A DNA stretch of 64,000 bases from Cyrtodaria siliqua (Eukaryota; Mollusca; Bivalvia; Adapedonta; Hiatellidae). Position 1 is the stretch's first letter. Each line of letters opens with the position of its first letter. A program made the translations under genes and the position numbers. Below the pieces are notes generated by a model, which made no database searches, had not been told where the DNA came from, and saw only the letters and a program-made list of their open reading frames with translations. The stretch lies in contig JAWPHD010001830.1 of the NCBI GenBank assembly GCA_037043455.1, positions 124,001 to 188,000 on the forward strand. Direction: 5' to 3'. This document shows positions 36,060-47,528 of this stretch, one piece after another.

Positions 36060-38112
36060 CTCACTTCTTTGTCCATTTCGTCGCTTAAGATGATCTTTGC
36101 TCGTACAAATCCTTTTTATAAATATGCTTCCATAATTCAAAGCTATAAACAACATTTTCTTCGACCGCATATTGAAAAGGATTCTTACAAAGTCAGACAT
36201 TTTCTAAACATACTATATCTTACCAACGGTATTGAGGAATGTGAATGTCAATTTTTGCTATGCTCCGGCTGGTCATGTCATAACAGTAATATTAAATTAA
36301 AGATACACGTATTCGTCATTTGTTTTCTAAAGTTTTGAAGTATAGATTTCCTTCAGTGATAAATGTTGATGCTAGCCGTGTTTAGATATCCCAAAACCCG
36401 AACTCACTTATACTTAAAAAACGTATATTCTTACAATCATAGATACTCGTATTAACTTTTATACAGCTAAAAGTCGATATACAAGTCGAACAAGAAATGC
36501 AGCATTCAACGACCACAGACAACCAAAAGACGCATAGAAACAAACAATAATTACAAAGATGAATAAACAACCTACATTTTCGTTTTATAATTTGAAATCG
36601 GGAAATCAGGAATTTCATAACAAATTTGTATTCGTTCCTGCAGATAAAGCAATTAATAATTGTATCATTGTTTGACGCCTTGATTACGTCAATGTTTTGT
36701 TTTTAGAACTTAGGAGCACTAAGTAGTATACTCTAGTTCAATCTACTGAAGATGATGGTGTTTGCACGCATATAACTCGACAAGCAAAAGAACCGGTTTA
36801 AACCCCCAGTGGCCTACTTTGTCACTGACCGTTCCAAGGCGGTAGCCCTATTGTCAACCCTTTTTGTGTTTGTGATGTCGTTTGCATTTATTATTGCTTT
36901 TGCCTTCTTGTTTGTCTGTTTGCGTGTTTGTTTCTGTGTTTTGTGGTTTACTGTCCTCCTTGAATGCTACTTTCCCTGTCGGATCTTTTTATATTTCTTT
37001 CCAACTATATAATGGATTCCCAAATTACATCTTATTAAATCTCGTTTTATTTCTAATTCTAGTGACTGCACTTGAGTCTTCTTTTCATGATTTGCATTTC
37101 TCAATTGCGAATGGAGAAATAATAAGCATAATTTTTGACAAGATAGAATATTTCAATTTCGATATCGTTAATTATCCATCATATGGGGTATATGTTTCTC
37201 AACTTATACTTTTTTCTAGAGCTTGTAGTCGAGCTGAGAACTTTAATATTTGTAACATTCGTATAAGTAAAACGTTACTCCCTCAGGGTTACCGTTACCA
37301 CAAACTTCGAAAACCTTTGCAAAATGTTATTATCGTAACACTGATCTGATTTTAAAATATAAGTAATTTGGGAGCTCTTCTGCGACATGGACTATCACAA
37401 CCTGACCTCTTTGGTGACGCGATTTACAATCTTCGTAACGTACTTTGTCATGAATAGTTTCATGCTATCTGTATTAAACTTGTTTAAAAGCTTATCAAAC
37501 GAGGTTATGACCGTATCATTATGCAACGCACTGCATGTTTAGTGGTTGACCCCATTACAGTTCGCCACTATACTTGTCTCTTTGACTGTGTGATGGCCGG
37601 ACATATTGTTGACCCCATGATGACGTCTACCTAAATCCTGAGAGGACGGTTACGTTTTAAGTTTGTCTCCAATAGTGCCTTGTCGTGGCCTTAATGGTTT
37701 ATTCTCTTGTTGCACTAGCTTCTCTCAAGTCATTGGGTACTTGCTTTGTGGCTTTCTAGGTGTTTTTTTTATTCATATATACATGATCATCTTTATGTAA
37801 TACTTATATTACCTATTAATGCTGCCTAATTTGCTAGAGTATACAGCATGTCGGGGATTTCTTTATTGAAACTGTATCGTTTTATTGGGATGACAATAGG
37901 GTAATAGTGAGGTTTGGGGCACCCTAGAGCCTAGAGCCATTTTTTGCCACTGACAGATCTAAAGCGATGACCCTATTGCCAACCCTTTTATGTTTGTGAT
38001 GTCATATACCTTGCCTTTTATTCATCATTGTAATTGTTGTTTAATTCTTCGCGTGTTTTGGTTGACTGTGGGCTTTGAATGCTGCATTTCCTATTCGACT
38101 TTTATATTTGTT
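36060..38112 (+). mobile_element. Penelope-like retroelement with broken RT-like ORF
   Basis: Plus-strand pieces: FARTNPFYKYASIIQSYKQH, later FVFVPADKAINNCIIV, then after copy H: SSFHDLHFSIANGEIISIIF, DKIEYFNFDIVNYPS, YGVYVSQLILFSRACSRAEN, LLPQGYRYHKLRKPLQN, GALLRHGLSQPDLFGDAIY and RTACLVVDPITVRHYTCLF. These blocks (ADKxxNN, YDKxxxFNFxIVNxP, YGVYxSQL) belong to a reverse-transcriptase family common in molluscs that I take to be Penelope-like; the class is uncertain. The 3' UTR follows at about 37735-38112. Stops, a minus-strand family fragment at 36460-36560 and the insertion at 36789-37005 show it is dead. Confidence 0.65.
36789..37005 (+). mobile_element. Penelope-like 3' fragment (H) nested in a sister copy
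   Basis: A 217-bp 5'-truncated piece, from AACCGGTTTAAACCCCCAGT to TTTTTATATTTC, lying between two halves of the RT-like ORF of the same family. Confidence 0.75.
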
Positions 38113-38323
38113 TTTAATAATGCCATAAGTCGAGTAAGGATTGATATTTGTTAAAAATACCCCACCTCCACGATAGGCACACTCTTGCAGAAGGCAGCGT
38201 ATCCTTTGGAGGCTATCTGGATGCCTTATGGGTGTCGATCAAAATACGAATAATAGATCGAAATGTATGTATTTCAATTTCCTATGCAATGCACTAAACT
38301 AGGCCCCATGATCAATTAGATAA

Positions 38324-39189
38324 TGAGTGATGGACACTATTTAACTTCGCGGAATTAATGTTATTTATGCCAGTGGTTTACACTGAAGAACATTGACAGT
38401 ATATATCTTATTATAACTTGTGTTTCAAGATTATTCTTGAGTTATAGGACATACGTCATATGACTAAAAGACGTTTAGGTATAGATTACATATATGCTGT
38501 GTTGTGAAACATATTGACTGTTTAAGAGTGTTAGGAGGACTTTTAACACATTTAGAGGGGGGTAGTGTAATTCCCCGATGTTTCACTCTACTTTCACTTT
38601 AGTGTTACGCATATTATCGCAGTTTAATTTATATCCATTGTGTTCATTCATATTAACTTAACTTAGGGATTAACTAACGATTATCATATCAGGTTACCAT
38701 GTTTTATCGCTGTTATCACTTAAATTCAAAGCAGCAAGCTTGTTTACATTTACAAATGAATCTTTCCGGCAACCATATTGGATCCGGAATTACGTTGCAT
38801 GATGGGATTGTTTACCATAGCAAATATTTGTGCGGCGAATTCAAATCTGTGAATTCGATCTTTTGATTCACGAAATTATCTTATTCCAAGGATAATATTT
38901 GTTTTAAATGTAAGAGTCAGGTTACTTAATCATTATTCGATGTGTATGGAACTTTACTTACGCTATTTTAATTCATAAAAGTGTTTTAATTCATGTTTGA
39001 AATAGGCGAGTATCAAACCGCACTTATTTGTATGCGCGTTTATCACACAGGAAAATCGCACACTTGACGTTGCTCGTTTTAGCATTGTTAGTGCACAGTG
39101 CACATTTGCGCACTTGTGCACCGCACACTTTTATTTATGCAGTATAAATAGCTAGATCGCCTGCAGATCTAGGACTCCAAATTGTCTTC
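38324..39189 (+). repeat. 5' LTR of the second Ty3/gypsy element, first part
   Basis: Starts TGAGTGATGGACACTAT. About 710 bases match 58883-59612 at over 90 percent. A TATA box (GCAGTATAAATAGCTAG) lies near 39143. The LTR is interrupted at 39190 by the TTAA-flanked element and resumes at 45658. Confidence 0.8.
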
Positions 39190-39662
39190 TTAAAGCTACA
39201 CAATCCCGATAAAAGGCACTCTAGAACTGAACAAATCTAACGGTCATTACGCTTGTTGTTCTGAGTGATTACTGTATAGGTGTGGGTTCATATATACAAC
39301 CTGCGCACTACCTAAATACACTGAATATTAATGAGATAAGGCGGTACTGTATGAGACGCTTCAGGTACTTTGTGAATCGACCACTGGTCTTATAACGGGT
39401 ATAAAAGCGGATTTTAGCAGACGGCATTTTACCACCGAACTGATGAGACCAATCTTCAGTAGAAAGACCTAATAGGAAATACAAGTCATTATAAATTGAA
39501 AAGGAAGCTAAAGATGTACTTACTCAAACAACCCTATAAGTCCATATTTATATATAATCCAAAACAATACCTATAATTAAACGTAGCGGCCTTTTAACAA
39601 AGACCCTTTCCAACTATCCCGTTGCATCAAAGAAACTATTATATACAAATAATCCTCCATTT

Positions 39663-39664
<2 letters not shown>

Positions 39665-39703
<39 letters not shown>
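39665..39703. repeat. (TG)n microsatellite
   Basis: A pure TG dinucleotide run. ORFs on both strands here are repeat translations. Confidence 0.97.
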
Positions 39704-39706
<3 letters not shown>

Positions 39707-39919
39707 GTATATTGACACAAAACACAAGGGAGACATTGTTTATCAAAATTGGAATATTGGTAGATGGGTCCCCAACCCCAAGGCTCATAACTAATGGTAA
39801 AGATGGAGATATAGTATTTGTTATGTGAAGTTATGCATGCATGGTTTACACATATTAGTAGATTATAAATCAACATATTTTTAATACATTCCTCTTAATG
39901 TATGCATAAATTGTAAATA

Positions 39920-40111
39920 AAATGGATAGAGAGACACAGAGAGACAGAGAGACATAGAGCGTCAAAAAGAGGGAGAAGGAAAGAGAACGACCACACAGAG
40001 AGAAAGAGAGAGATACAGAGAAAGAAAGAAAGCGAGAGGGTGGAGGAAGGGAGGGAGGGGGAAAAAATGAGAAAAGGTGTGAGAGAGTGGGGAAGGAAGG
40101 AGGGGTGGAAG

Positions 40112-40156
<45 letters not shown>

Positions 40157-40165
40157 GAGGGAGTT
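39920..40165. repeat. (GA)n-rich purine tract
   Basis: Purine-only or nearly so on the + strand, with pure GA runs at about 40117-40160. Could form triplex DNA. The Ser/Leu-rich ORF on the other strand is an artefact. Confidence 0.92.
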
Positions 40166-40394
40166 TAGTTTCTATATATTCTAATAAACATAGGCGTAAG
40201 AGCCGGAGACCCCGCACCCAATGTTTCGGTGTGGGCCCCAATCTTGATGTTTTCACGAAACAAAAAAATACAACTCAAAATGTATGAATTGGCAATCTAA
40301 ACATTAAAATTCTGATTTATCAGATTTTGAAAACCAAAGAAAATCGGACAGATGTCAGCTTCCGTCTGTATGACAAACCGAAAGTTTTAGTATA

Positions 40395-40640
40395 ATAAAT
40401 ACTGATAAAGGTGATCCTTTGAGAGCAACAAACACAATTCAGAGAATAAAGCAGCAGACTCGGTTTTATTGAGTCTGTTCATGAGAAGTAATGAAAGAAG
40501 CAACACTTCTCACGCCCCCTTGCACCGGCTTAAGCGGTATTCTACTTTAAAGCCACCTATTTTGGGCTCGTTGGTCCCAAAGGACCAGTAAAAAATAACA
40601 CTACTGATTCGTAGCACGGGGAGACTTTTAACTATTAAGT
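40395..40640 (-). repeat. Inverted partner of the repeat at 34830-35065
   Basis: Reverse complement of 34830-35065 at about 90 percent, with GAATACCGCTTAAGCCGG on the minus strand. Confidence 0.85.
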
Positions 40641-40739
40641 TCAAATACTAGTAATTAACCTTTCCTAAGTTTACTTATTTAAATCTTTAATTTCTTTAAT
40701 CAAGTTCAATGATTTGTAAAGTAATTTTAAATGAAAACA

Positions 40740-40975
40740 AACAGTCCAGAAATTTAACCGAGGCATATCCCTTATGTTGGTGTCCGGTGGCATTAACCTC
40801 CCTCTCCATCCTGGATTTTGCTTTGATTTCCTTTAATGTGTTGCATTTCCCCCAGGGTCCTTATATACTAGAATATTGTCGTTTTTATGTAAAGTATGTA
40901 CACTCTCAAAATGCAACCAAGGCAACTGCCTCTGTGTGCCTCAGTGTAGCTACGGACCTGGAAAAGCAATATGTT
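40740..40975 (+). repeat. Core of the foldback family also at 365-640
   Basis: Shares GGAATTTAACCGAGGCA-like, GTCCGGTGxC, TATGTAAAGTATG and CAACTGCCTCxGTGTGCCTC with the core of the element at 139-870, but without its long arms. Confidence 0.7.
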
Positions 40976-40984
40976 GAAAAGCAA

Positions 40985-41060
40985 TGGTTTATATTCACGG
41001 TGGACAGACGTAACGGACCCTGGCTGCTCAAAACAGCGTTACCGTGATCCTGGTTGCTCA
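40985..41060 (+). repeat. Repeat inverted at 44095-44195
   Basis: ACGTAACGGACCCTGGCTGC, TCAAAACAGCGTTACC occur here and in reverse complement at about 44095-44195. Related GGATCC-centred pieces lie at 41325-41385 and 43655-43690. Confidence 0.65.
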
Positions 41061-41609
41061 TGGTTGTGTGTCTGAATTCATGAAGAACGGGGTATAAACA
41101 GTGTTTTAGAATGATGTGAAAGAACGCGCACTGTTTAAACACCGACGCGTGAATCTAGGTCTAATTGTAAGAAAGTTGTGTTTATTTCAAAAACGGAGAC
41201 TGCTATTGGCATATGCTATGTCTGAAATTATGAATGTGCAGCCTTAACATCCATTTGACGTATTTAATACATAATAATATCTACTGATTGCCAGAAGCAT
41301 TAAGTTGTTTGTGCATTGCAAAGTAACGGATCCTGGTTGCTCATGGTATCGGATCCTGTTTGCTTCTGACACAGGATCCTAGCCGGTAGTTGAAAAGATA
41401 CATCTAGAAAACGACTAGATTTGTTCCCCTGTTCGAAATATCTCGGTCTGATATCAGCGGTGGAAGATAAAGCTGCGACATTTTCAAACTGGTTGGGGTT
41501 GTGCGCGGGTCAACTTATGGAAAAAAACAATGTGCTGAGATTTTTTAAAGATTTTCACATTTAACGTCTTTTCACCCTCCAAACATCGGCAAGGAACTCG
41601 TAATCTTCA

Positions 41610-41910
41610 AGGAGGCTGGCGTGTTCTAGTGGATAGCACGTTGGATTTGATCCGGATGAAGCCTTATCGCCCCAAGTCAATTTCTTCTGTGTATTATTAT
41701 TGAGTAAAACATGTTCCCTTAGTCTCGTTCCCTTGGTATGTACACCGGTTCTGTGTTTCGGAGTCTATCCTTGAAACAATTTGAAAATATATTCGTTAGT
41801 AAGATTAGGGCAGCTTCTCGGATTTTTATGTATCCTTCCTTTCTTTGGGGCGACCGGCTATAAATATTCAATATAATCTCTTGATCAACAGTTAAACAAC
41901 ATTCAGTTAA
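41610..41910 (+). repeat. SINE-like element (copy 1)
   Basis: Begins with a tRNA-like segment (GGCGTGTTCTAGTGGATAGC) and ends near GTTAAACAACATTCAGTTAA. The body (GGAGTCTATCC, AGxAAGxxTAGGGCAG, TATGTATCCTTCCT) matches 54605-54905. Confidence 0.6.
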
Positions 41911-42218
41911 ATGTTATGTGATAACCTTTTCAAATCATAGGATGACTCCGATGAGGGTGCTCCGCTCGAAATCCGCTAGTGCTTTAACAAACAAAAGTGG
42001 CAACATTCTCAGTACAACTTTCTCATATTATATGTATAAAATAATGAAAACTTGCGAATTCAAAGTTTACCATTGGTAAATGCCTATTTAAAACTTGTAA
42101 TTTACATTTTCCGTAAATATTCGGAGATTATAAACGAAAAGCTAAGCTTTTCTTTAGGAGGTGTTCAATGTATTACTTTACGCAATTATATTAATTTGTG
42201 AATAAATGTACATTTAGA

Positions 42219-42645
42219 CAAAGGGGGTCGGCATGGTGTTGGAATGGTGTTCAAATGGTTTGGTATAGAGTCCTAAAACCCCAAATATCGAAAACCCATG
42301 TTACTAAGAAGTATACATATTAACATGTCGGAACGGTGTTGGGATGGTGTTCAAATGTTTGGTATAGAGTAATAAACAACCCAAATATCGAAAACATATG
42401 TTACTAAGTATACATATTAACATGTTAACCCAAATATCGAAAACCCATGTTATTAAGTATACATATTAACATGAGGTATAGAGTCCTAAAACCGCAAATG
42501 TTACTAAGTATACATATTAACATGTTAACATGTTGACATGTTAATAAATATACATAGTAACATGGGTTTTCGATATTTGCGGTTTTAGAACTCCATACAA
42601 AACCATTTGAACACCATCCCAAAAACGTGCCGACCCCCTTTGCAT
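42219..42645. mobile_element. Foldback MITE with internal repeats
   Basis: Left end AAAGGGGGTCGGCATGGTGT, right end its near reverse complement (CCGACCCCCTTT). Arms of about 110 bp share ATGGTGTTCAAATGGTTT and CAAATATCGAAAACCCATGT. The middle repeats TTACTAAGTATACATATTAA with ACATG several times. Confidence 0.85.
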
Positions 42646-43369
42646 TAAGAGTTATTTTAAACAAAATATCTAAATAAAACAAAAACGTTTTCTTATTTGC
42701 TGCGTACAACAACGGTTGCCTCTCTATACGACATGTCAGCCTATATTATGCCAACACTCATGTATATAGCATACGTCATTAGTTGTTCACATTGCTGCAT
42801 TTGTATTACTTGTAATATTTGATTTTTTATTCATTGATGTATTTTGTTTTTAAATATCGTTTATGATCAAACAATTGTTACCTGTTAGGGGCTTAGCTAG
42901 AGCGTTGCTAGTGTGGTCCCGGGACAAACTCCATGAACTTGTTTTATTCCCAGATATAGTCTGAATCCTTATATCCTCTCGCCCCTCGTTGTTCGTTTGT
43001 TTGTTGTTATTTTTGTGTTTTTTTATCTATTGCGTTGTTCATTGTGTAAAAAACGGCGACAAAAACCGTCATGCAGCGCGCTGCGGGGAAAGTAAGTTTG
43101 GTATATGTCTATCGCGGGCCCATAGTTTATTTTAGTGCACTGTCGACGGAAGACAGGTCGTGAAGAGAGTAATTATTAAGGTGCAAACGTATATACACGA
43201 ACGTAGGTCCGTCCGGAGTACACTTGTTTAGTCTTGTACGACATAGACGCATTAAGCCAAACTCACCACCAGATTCTATCACTATAACAAGATAACCCTC
43301 TACGTTCATAACCGATATTGGGCTAATTTTTTTTCCGTCATGCTGTCGCATGAATGATTTTAATACCGG

Positions 43370-43470
43370 TGGTCCAGAGTGGTGAGGCCTGTTACAAGTT
43401 CACCGCTACGGTCGTGGGTACGAATCCAGCTCGTTCCCAGATTCATGAGGCATGCAGTACTTGTCCTACT
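43370..43470 (+). repeat. tRNA-like SINE head fragment
   Basis: Contains AGAGTGGTGAGGCCTGTTAC and a B-box-like GTGGGTACGAATCC. It is degenerate and folds poorly as a tRNA. Confidence 0.45.
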
Positions 43471-45339
43471 TATGAAAAAGTGGGTGGTCTGCCTCTCTCA
43501 CAAACAAATTGACCATCATATAATCTAAAATGTGCTGAAGATGACTTAAATCACCAAGCAACCAACAGATGTTGTTTTTTTATTGTTTGTTTTGGTGGAG
43601 CTAAAGTCCAGATCGTCATTTTCTCTTTCATCTGAAGGTATATAGAAAACAATCTGTCAACCAGGATCCGGTGCCAATGATACGGATCGTGTCCGTTGCT
43701 AGAATCTCAGTCACGCATTTTTTACAGAGCAACCAATGTCCGGTGCTCTGAAATTTAGACATCATGTACATATTTGCAGATTTTTAGGCTAAACAGTTAT
43801 CTTTATTAAACAACAGCAGTTGCAAATCAATTTGGGATCACATGAGAACATATGGAAGTTTGGCTTTTTAAAGGCATCCACTTTGTATCGACGTAAATTT
43901 GTTTCATCTTGTTAGGAATTATTCTGCATTTGTTGTACTTGTAGATAAAGAAAATATATTTCGAAGGATATGATATTCGCATATATATATAAGCTCCGTC
44001 GCATAATGTTTTTTCTTATACATACGATAATGTACCTTTATTTTCGAACTTTTTGACGCCAGTGTCCATTTTCCCTCTGCTTTTACCAGCCAGGGTCCGT
44101 TACAAGTGCACCCAGGATCAAGGTAACCCTCTGTTTTTACCAAGGTAACGCAGTTTTGAGCAGCAAGGGTCCGTTACGTCTATCAACCGTGATATTAGCA
44201 CAGAGTCCTTCACGATTGAGCATATTTATGTAAAGAAACCTAATTAATTGTTAATCGGCCTCCGTAGTGCAGTAGGTTAACGCGCTGTCTTAGTATTCTT
44301 TCTCCGTTGCGGACTTTTTAAAACATTTTTTTTTATGATTTTTTTTTTCATGAAGAAGTAGTATTCAAATGCCTTTCAGATTCATCAGATTTAAATATTA
44401 ACAAACATATGCATAATAGCACGCACACCAGCACGGCTTACGCACGCACCCACAAACACGCTCGCACGCAAGAACGATTTTTTTTTACGAATTGACCCTT
44501 ATTATTTTTCGAAGTAGCTCCGGAATTGAAAAGTGTAACTGAAGGATAGACGGGTGGGCGACCTTCATATACCCCTTCCCCACATCCTGAAAACTACGAT
44601 TTGCGAGAAATAATATTGCTTTTTTTTCCAACAAAAGAAAATTCCATATATACAACTTAATTTGAACAATATCCTTCAAGTGTCTCATTGTAAACAATAA
44701 TTTCTCCCTGTCCCGAGTCAACACTTAAGCATGTATTTCACGTTACATACCATTGGCTACCGATACACGTTCTCTGTATATGTATACATGTATTATATGT
44801 GTGTGATTTTGGATTATTTCAAGGACATTATAGGAAATAAGTATATACGATATATGGAACATAGGTAAGTGTTTATAATTCTCTACATATTGATGTATTT
44901 ACGTTATGCCTTACGCATTTTATTTGTTCCCTTCCGTTCAACATTACAAACATGTATATATTTACATTGCACGCCACTGAATATACTAATCGAGTTGAAC
45001 AGTCTGTATCGGATATCTGAGCAAATTGCTAGATGATGATTTCTAAGGTTTAAAGTCCCTCTACCATATGAGCCCCCGGGAAGAATCCCCCGTTGGCTCG
45101 GCATTATGTCTGGACTATTACGTGAGTGATTGTGTGTAGTGCTATGTATCTATCTACAGTCTACTTGAAGCAGATATAGTGCTGTCACACTGGAATACCA
45201 CGCCGTAGTACATGATACCCCACCCAGACACATTATTCTGACACCGGGTTGACCATACGGTTTGACCAGACGCAGTACTACCCATTATTTGCCTGTCAGG
45301 CATGGGTTACAAGTAACTACTCCATTTTTAAAGTCTTTG

Positions 45340-45410
45340 GTATGACGCGGTCAGGGGACTCGAACCCACGACCTCCCGAATGCAAGGCAGACACTCTAAC
45401 CACTACACCA
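45340..45410 (-). repeat. tRNA-derived SINE head
   Basis: On the minus strand GTGGTGTAGTGGTTAGAGTG (A box) and GGTCGTGGGTTCGAGTCCC (B box) surround a loop TTGCATT. The anticodon stem mispairs, so it is a SINE promoter or pseudo-tRNA, not a working tRNA gene. It lies near the right end of the 6.5-kb element. Confidence 0.65.
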
Positions 45411-45657
45411 CAATGCTTCGGTACGCAAATTGCTATATAAACGTTTAGGCTTATATACCCGTACTCGCTGGGTGGTACAATTTCAAAGTTACCGAAGCGT
45501 TTATCACGCCTATTATGCAAATGCCTCATATACGCTACGACAATATACCAGCCTAAACAATGTAGACAACACATCCAGCAAAGAACTTCATCTGTAGGCG
45601 TTCTTATGTTTAAAAAACTTGAAATTGTATTATTTTATCGGGATTGTGTAGCTTTAA

Positions 45658-46114
45658 GGTAACACATTGTGTGTTAGGTTGAACTTAGACTTTATTTTTG
45701 CATTTAAAGTTCGATTATAGTAACTTTAATAAATACATTCAATAGTAAATTTAGAATTTAAAACGATTTACTTTTAGAAGGTTTTGAATTGACATAAATA
45801 TTTAATATAGAGATTATAGTATTTATCAGCATATTGTTAGGGATTAATTACTTAGAGTATTTCTAGTCAAAGTGACAAAGAGAGTATTATTATTTATTAA
45901 GGAAAGTTGTTATTTGTTATATATTACTGATAATTCTACGTTATATGTTTTCCTACTAAGATATAAATAAAGAGAGGGAAACTTACTTCTGATTTGATAC
46001 TGTGTTGTTTACCCCTTAGTTTTTAAGAGTTAGATAATCAATAGGATGTCTAAATAAGTTAATTTTCCTCAGAGTCCATTTTATTTAAACATTAAACGCT
46101 ACCAGCACGTAACA
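45658..46114 (+). repeat. 5' LTR of the second Ty3/gypsy element, second part
   Basis: The last 165 bases match 59613-59778 and end in ACCAGCACGTAACA. After it comes TTTTTGGTGACAGCGGTGCG, a plausible primer-binding region beginning TGG. AATAAA occurs in TATAAATAAAGAGAGG. Confidence 0.75.
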
Positions 46115-46204
46115 TTTTTGGTGACAGCGGTGCGGTCTGTTAATTTTCGAAACAGATCAAGCGATTCGATCATCTACGTTTTATTTTGTGCATGTGACAT
46201 CAAC

Positions 46205-47528
46205 ATGGATCGAAAACGGTTACAGTCTGATAGACCGCCATCAATCGAAGAATGCGACGAAATGTCAGAAGCAGGCAACTGCGAAGAAGCAAACTCAGGT
46301 GGAAATGACATTGAAGGCGAGTCAACATCATCTATGATCATCGTAGATGAGTTTCCACATAGGGTGCCACATTGTAGCGATGGTAATGAGGTCAGAACTT
46401 CAACTGATGTGAGGCAGAATGAATTTCTTCATAATTATCAACAAGAACACTACCCAATAAGAAGACATGTACTACTGTCTGAAGAAAGGTCTGACAACGA
46501 GTCTGACGCTTGCTTCCTTAGTAAAGCTAGTAATAGTATACAGTTACCGTCCACTAGTTCGGCAGACATGTGTAGTCAACCTATAAGTAGAGGTCAACAA
46601 AATTCCGAACAGAATCAGCTTATTCACATGTTGAATAATGTTGTTTTAGCATTGCATGACTTGAAAAGCAACATGGGGTCTACTCAGAATCATCAGTGCT
46701 TGACTTCTACTCAGCAAGGAGATGGGTTACATCCTCCAGCTACAAGTATGATAGATACAACGAGAGCTAAAGTGCCTCGAACAGATTCGAGAGACGAGAC
46801 TTTGCAAACAATCCAGTACCCATGTTACGTTTGATACTAACAGTGTTCGGGATCGTTCACACACAGATAATTATAACATGAGCAACATCTCACATGGATA
46901 CAATACAGAAAGGCGCGCAGAAATGTTGCATGATGGGGGTAACCGCGAGCACTTAAATCACCCTTCTTGTACTCCCGATGCATTCCAACCCTCTAGTTAT
47001 AATTATGATAATGGCGACTACCCACCACCTAGATACCCATCTCATTATGAACAGACATCTAGAGATTATGCTAGGCCAAGAATTATGAACGACAACAGAA
47101 TGACTTACCGAGATCGGAGGCCGGTAAACAATCGTCATGTTAAGCTCTCAGTATTCGACGGCAAAGATAGTTGGAAAGTCTGGATTAACCGATTCGAAGC
47201 CATAGCAACTAGGCAAAATGGGGACCAAGAAACCAAATTAGATCAACTCGTACCGCGAATACAAGGTATTGCAGGAGAGTTTGTGTTTACTCAACTCCCA
47301 CAAACGGTGTGGTCAAATTACTCAGAATTAGTCAATGAACTGAACAGCAGATATAGAAAGGTCGAAACATCAAAGAATTTTGCGGCCAAGATTTCTCGAA
47401 GAGAACAAAAAACAGGCCAGAATGCAGAAAATGTTGCAGCTGACTTAAAGCGACTGTACGACATGGCTCATAAGACAAGAGATAGCAGAACGAGGCAAGA
47501 AGATATTGTAAGACGATTTCTGGATTGA
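46205..47528 (+). pseudogene. Ty3/gypsy gag, matrix-like and capsid part
   Basis: The likely start is ATG at 46205 (MDRKRLQSDRPPSIEE); the frame opening at 46118 overlaps the primer-binding region. The frame shifts near 46830 and continues at 46878 with DGKDSWKVWINRFEAIA, QTVWSNYSELVNELNSRYRK and LKRLYDMAHKTR, the gypsy capsid pattern, to a stop at 47528. The N-terminal 200 residues are acidic and low-complexity. Confidence 0.8.

Larger units (their letters stand above)
39190..45657. mobile_element. 6.5-kb TTAA-flanked inverted-repeat element split the LTR
   Basis: TTAA at 39190-39193 is followed by AGCTACACAATCCCGATAAA. The right end is the reverse complement of that, followed by TTAA at 45654-45657. 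Similarity between the arms continues, weaker, for about 230 bp: both carry ACGCTTC, GTACTTTG or GTAACTTTG, and ACGGGTATAAAAG or ACGGGTATATAAG. Removing the insert joins the two LTR halves. No transposase is present; the interior is microsatellites, SINE pieces and other foldbacks. It uses the same TTAA site as the family at 26244 but has different ends. Confidence 0.75.

Noticed and set aside
39577..40287. Several ORFs rich in His/Thr, Val/Cys, Ser/Leu or Glu/Arg
   Set aside because: All are translations of the (TG)n and (GA)n tracts.
45340..45410. Functional cysteine or alanine tRNA gene
   Set aside because: The anticodon stem mispairs and the sequence looks like a SINE head.
46118..46204. 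Upstream start of the gypsy gag frame at 46118
   Set aside because: It overlaps the probable primer-binding region; the ATG at 46205 is a better start.
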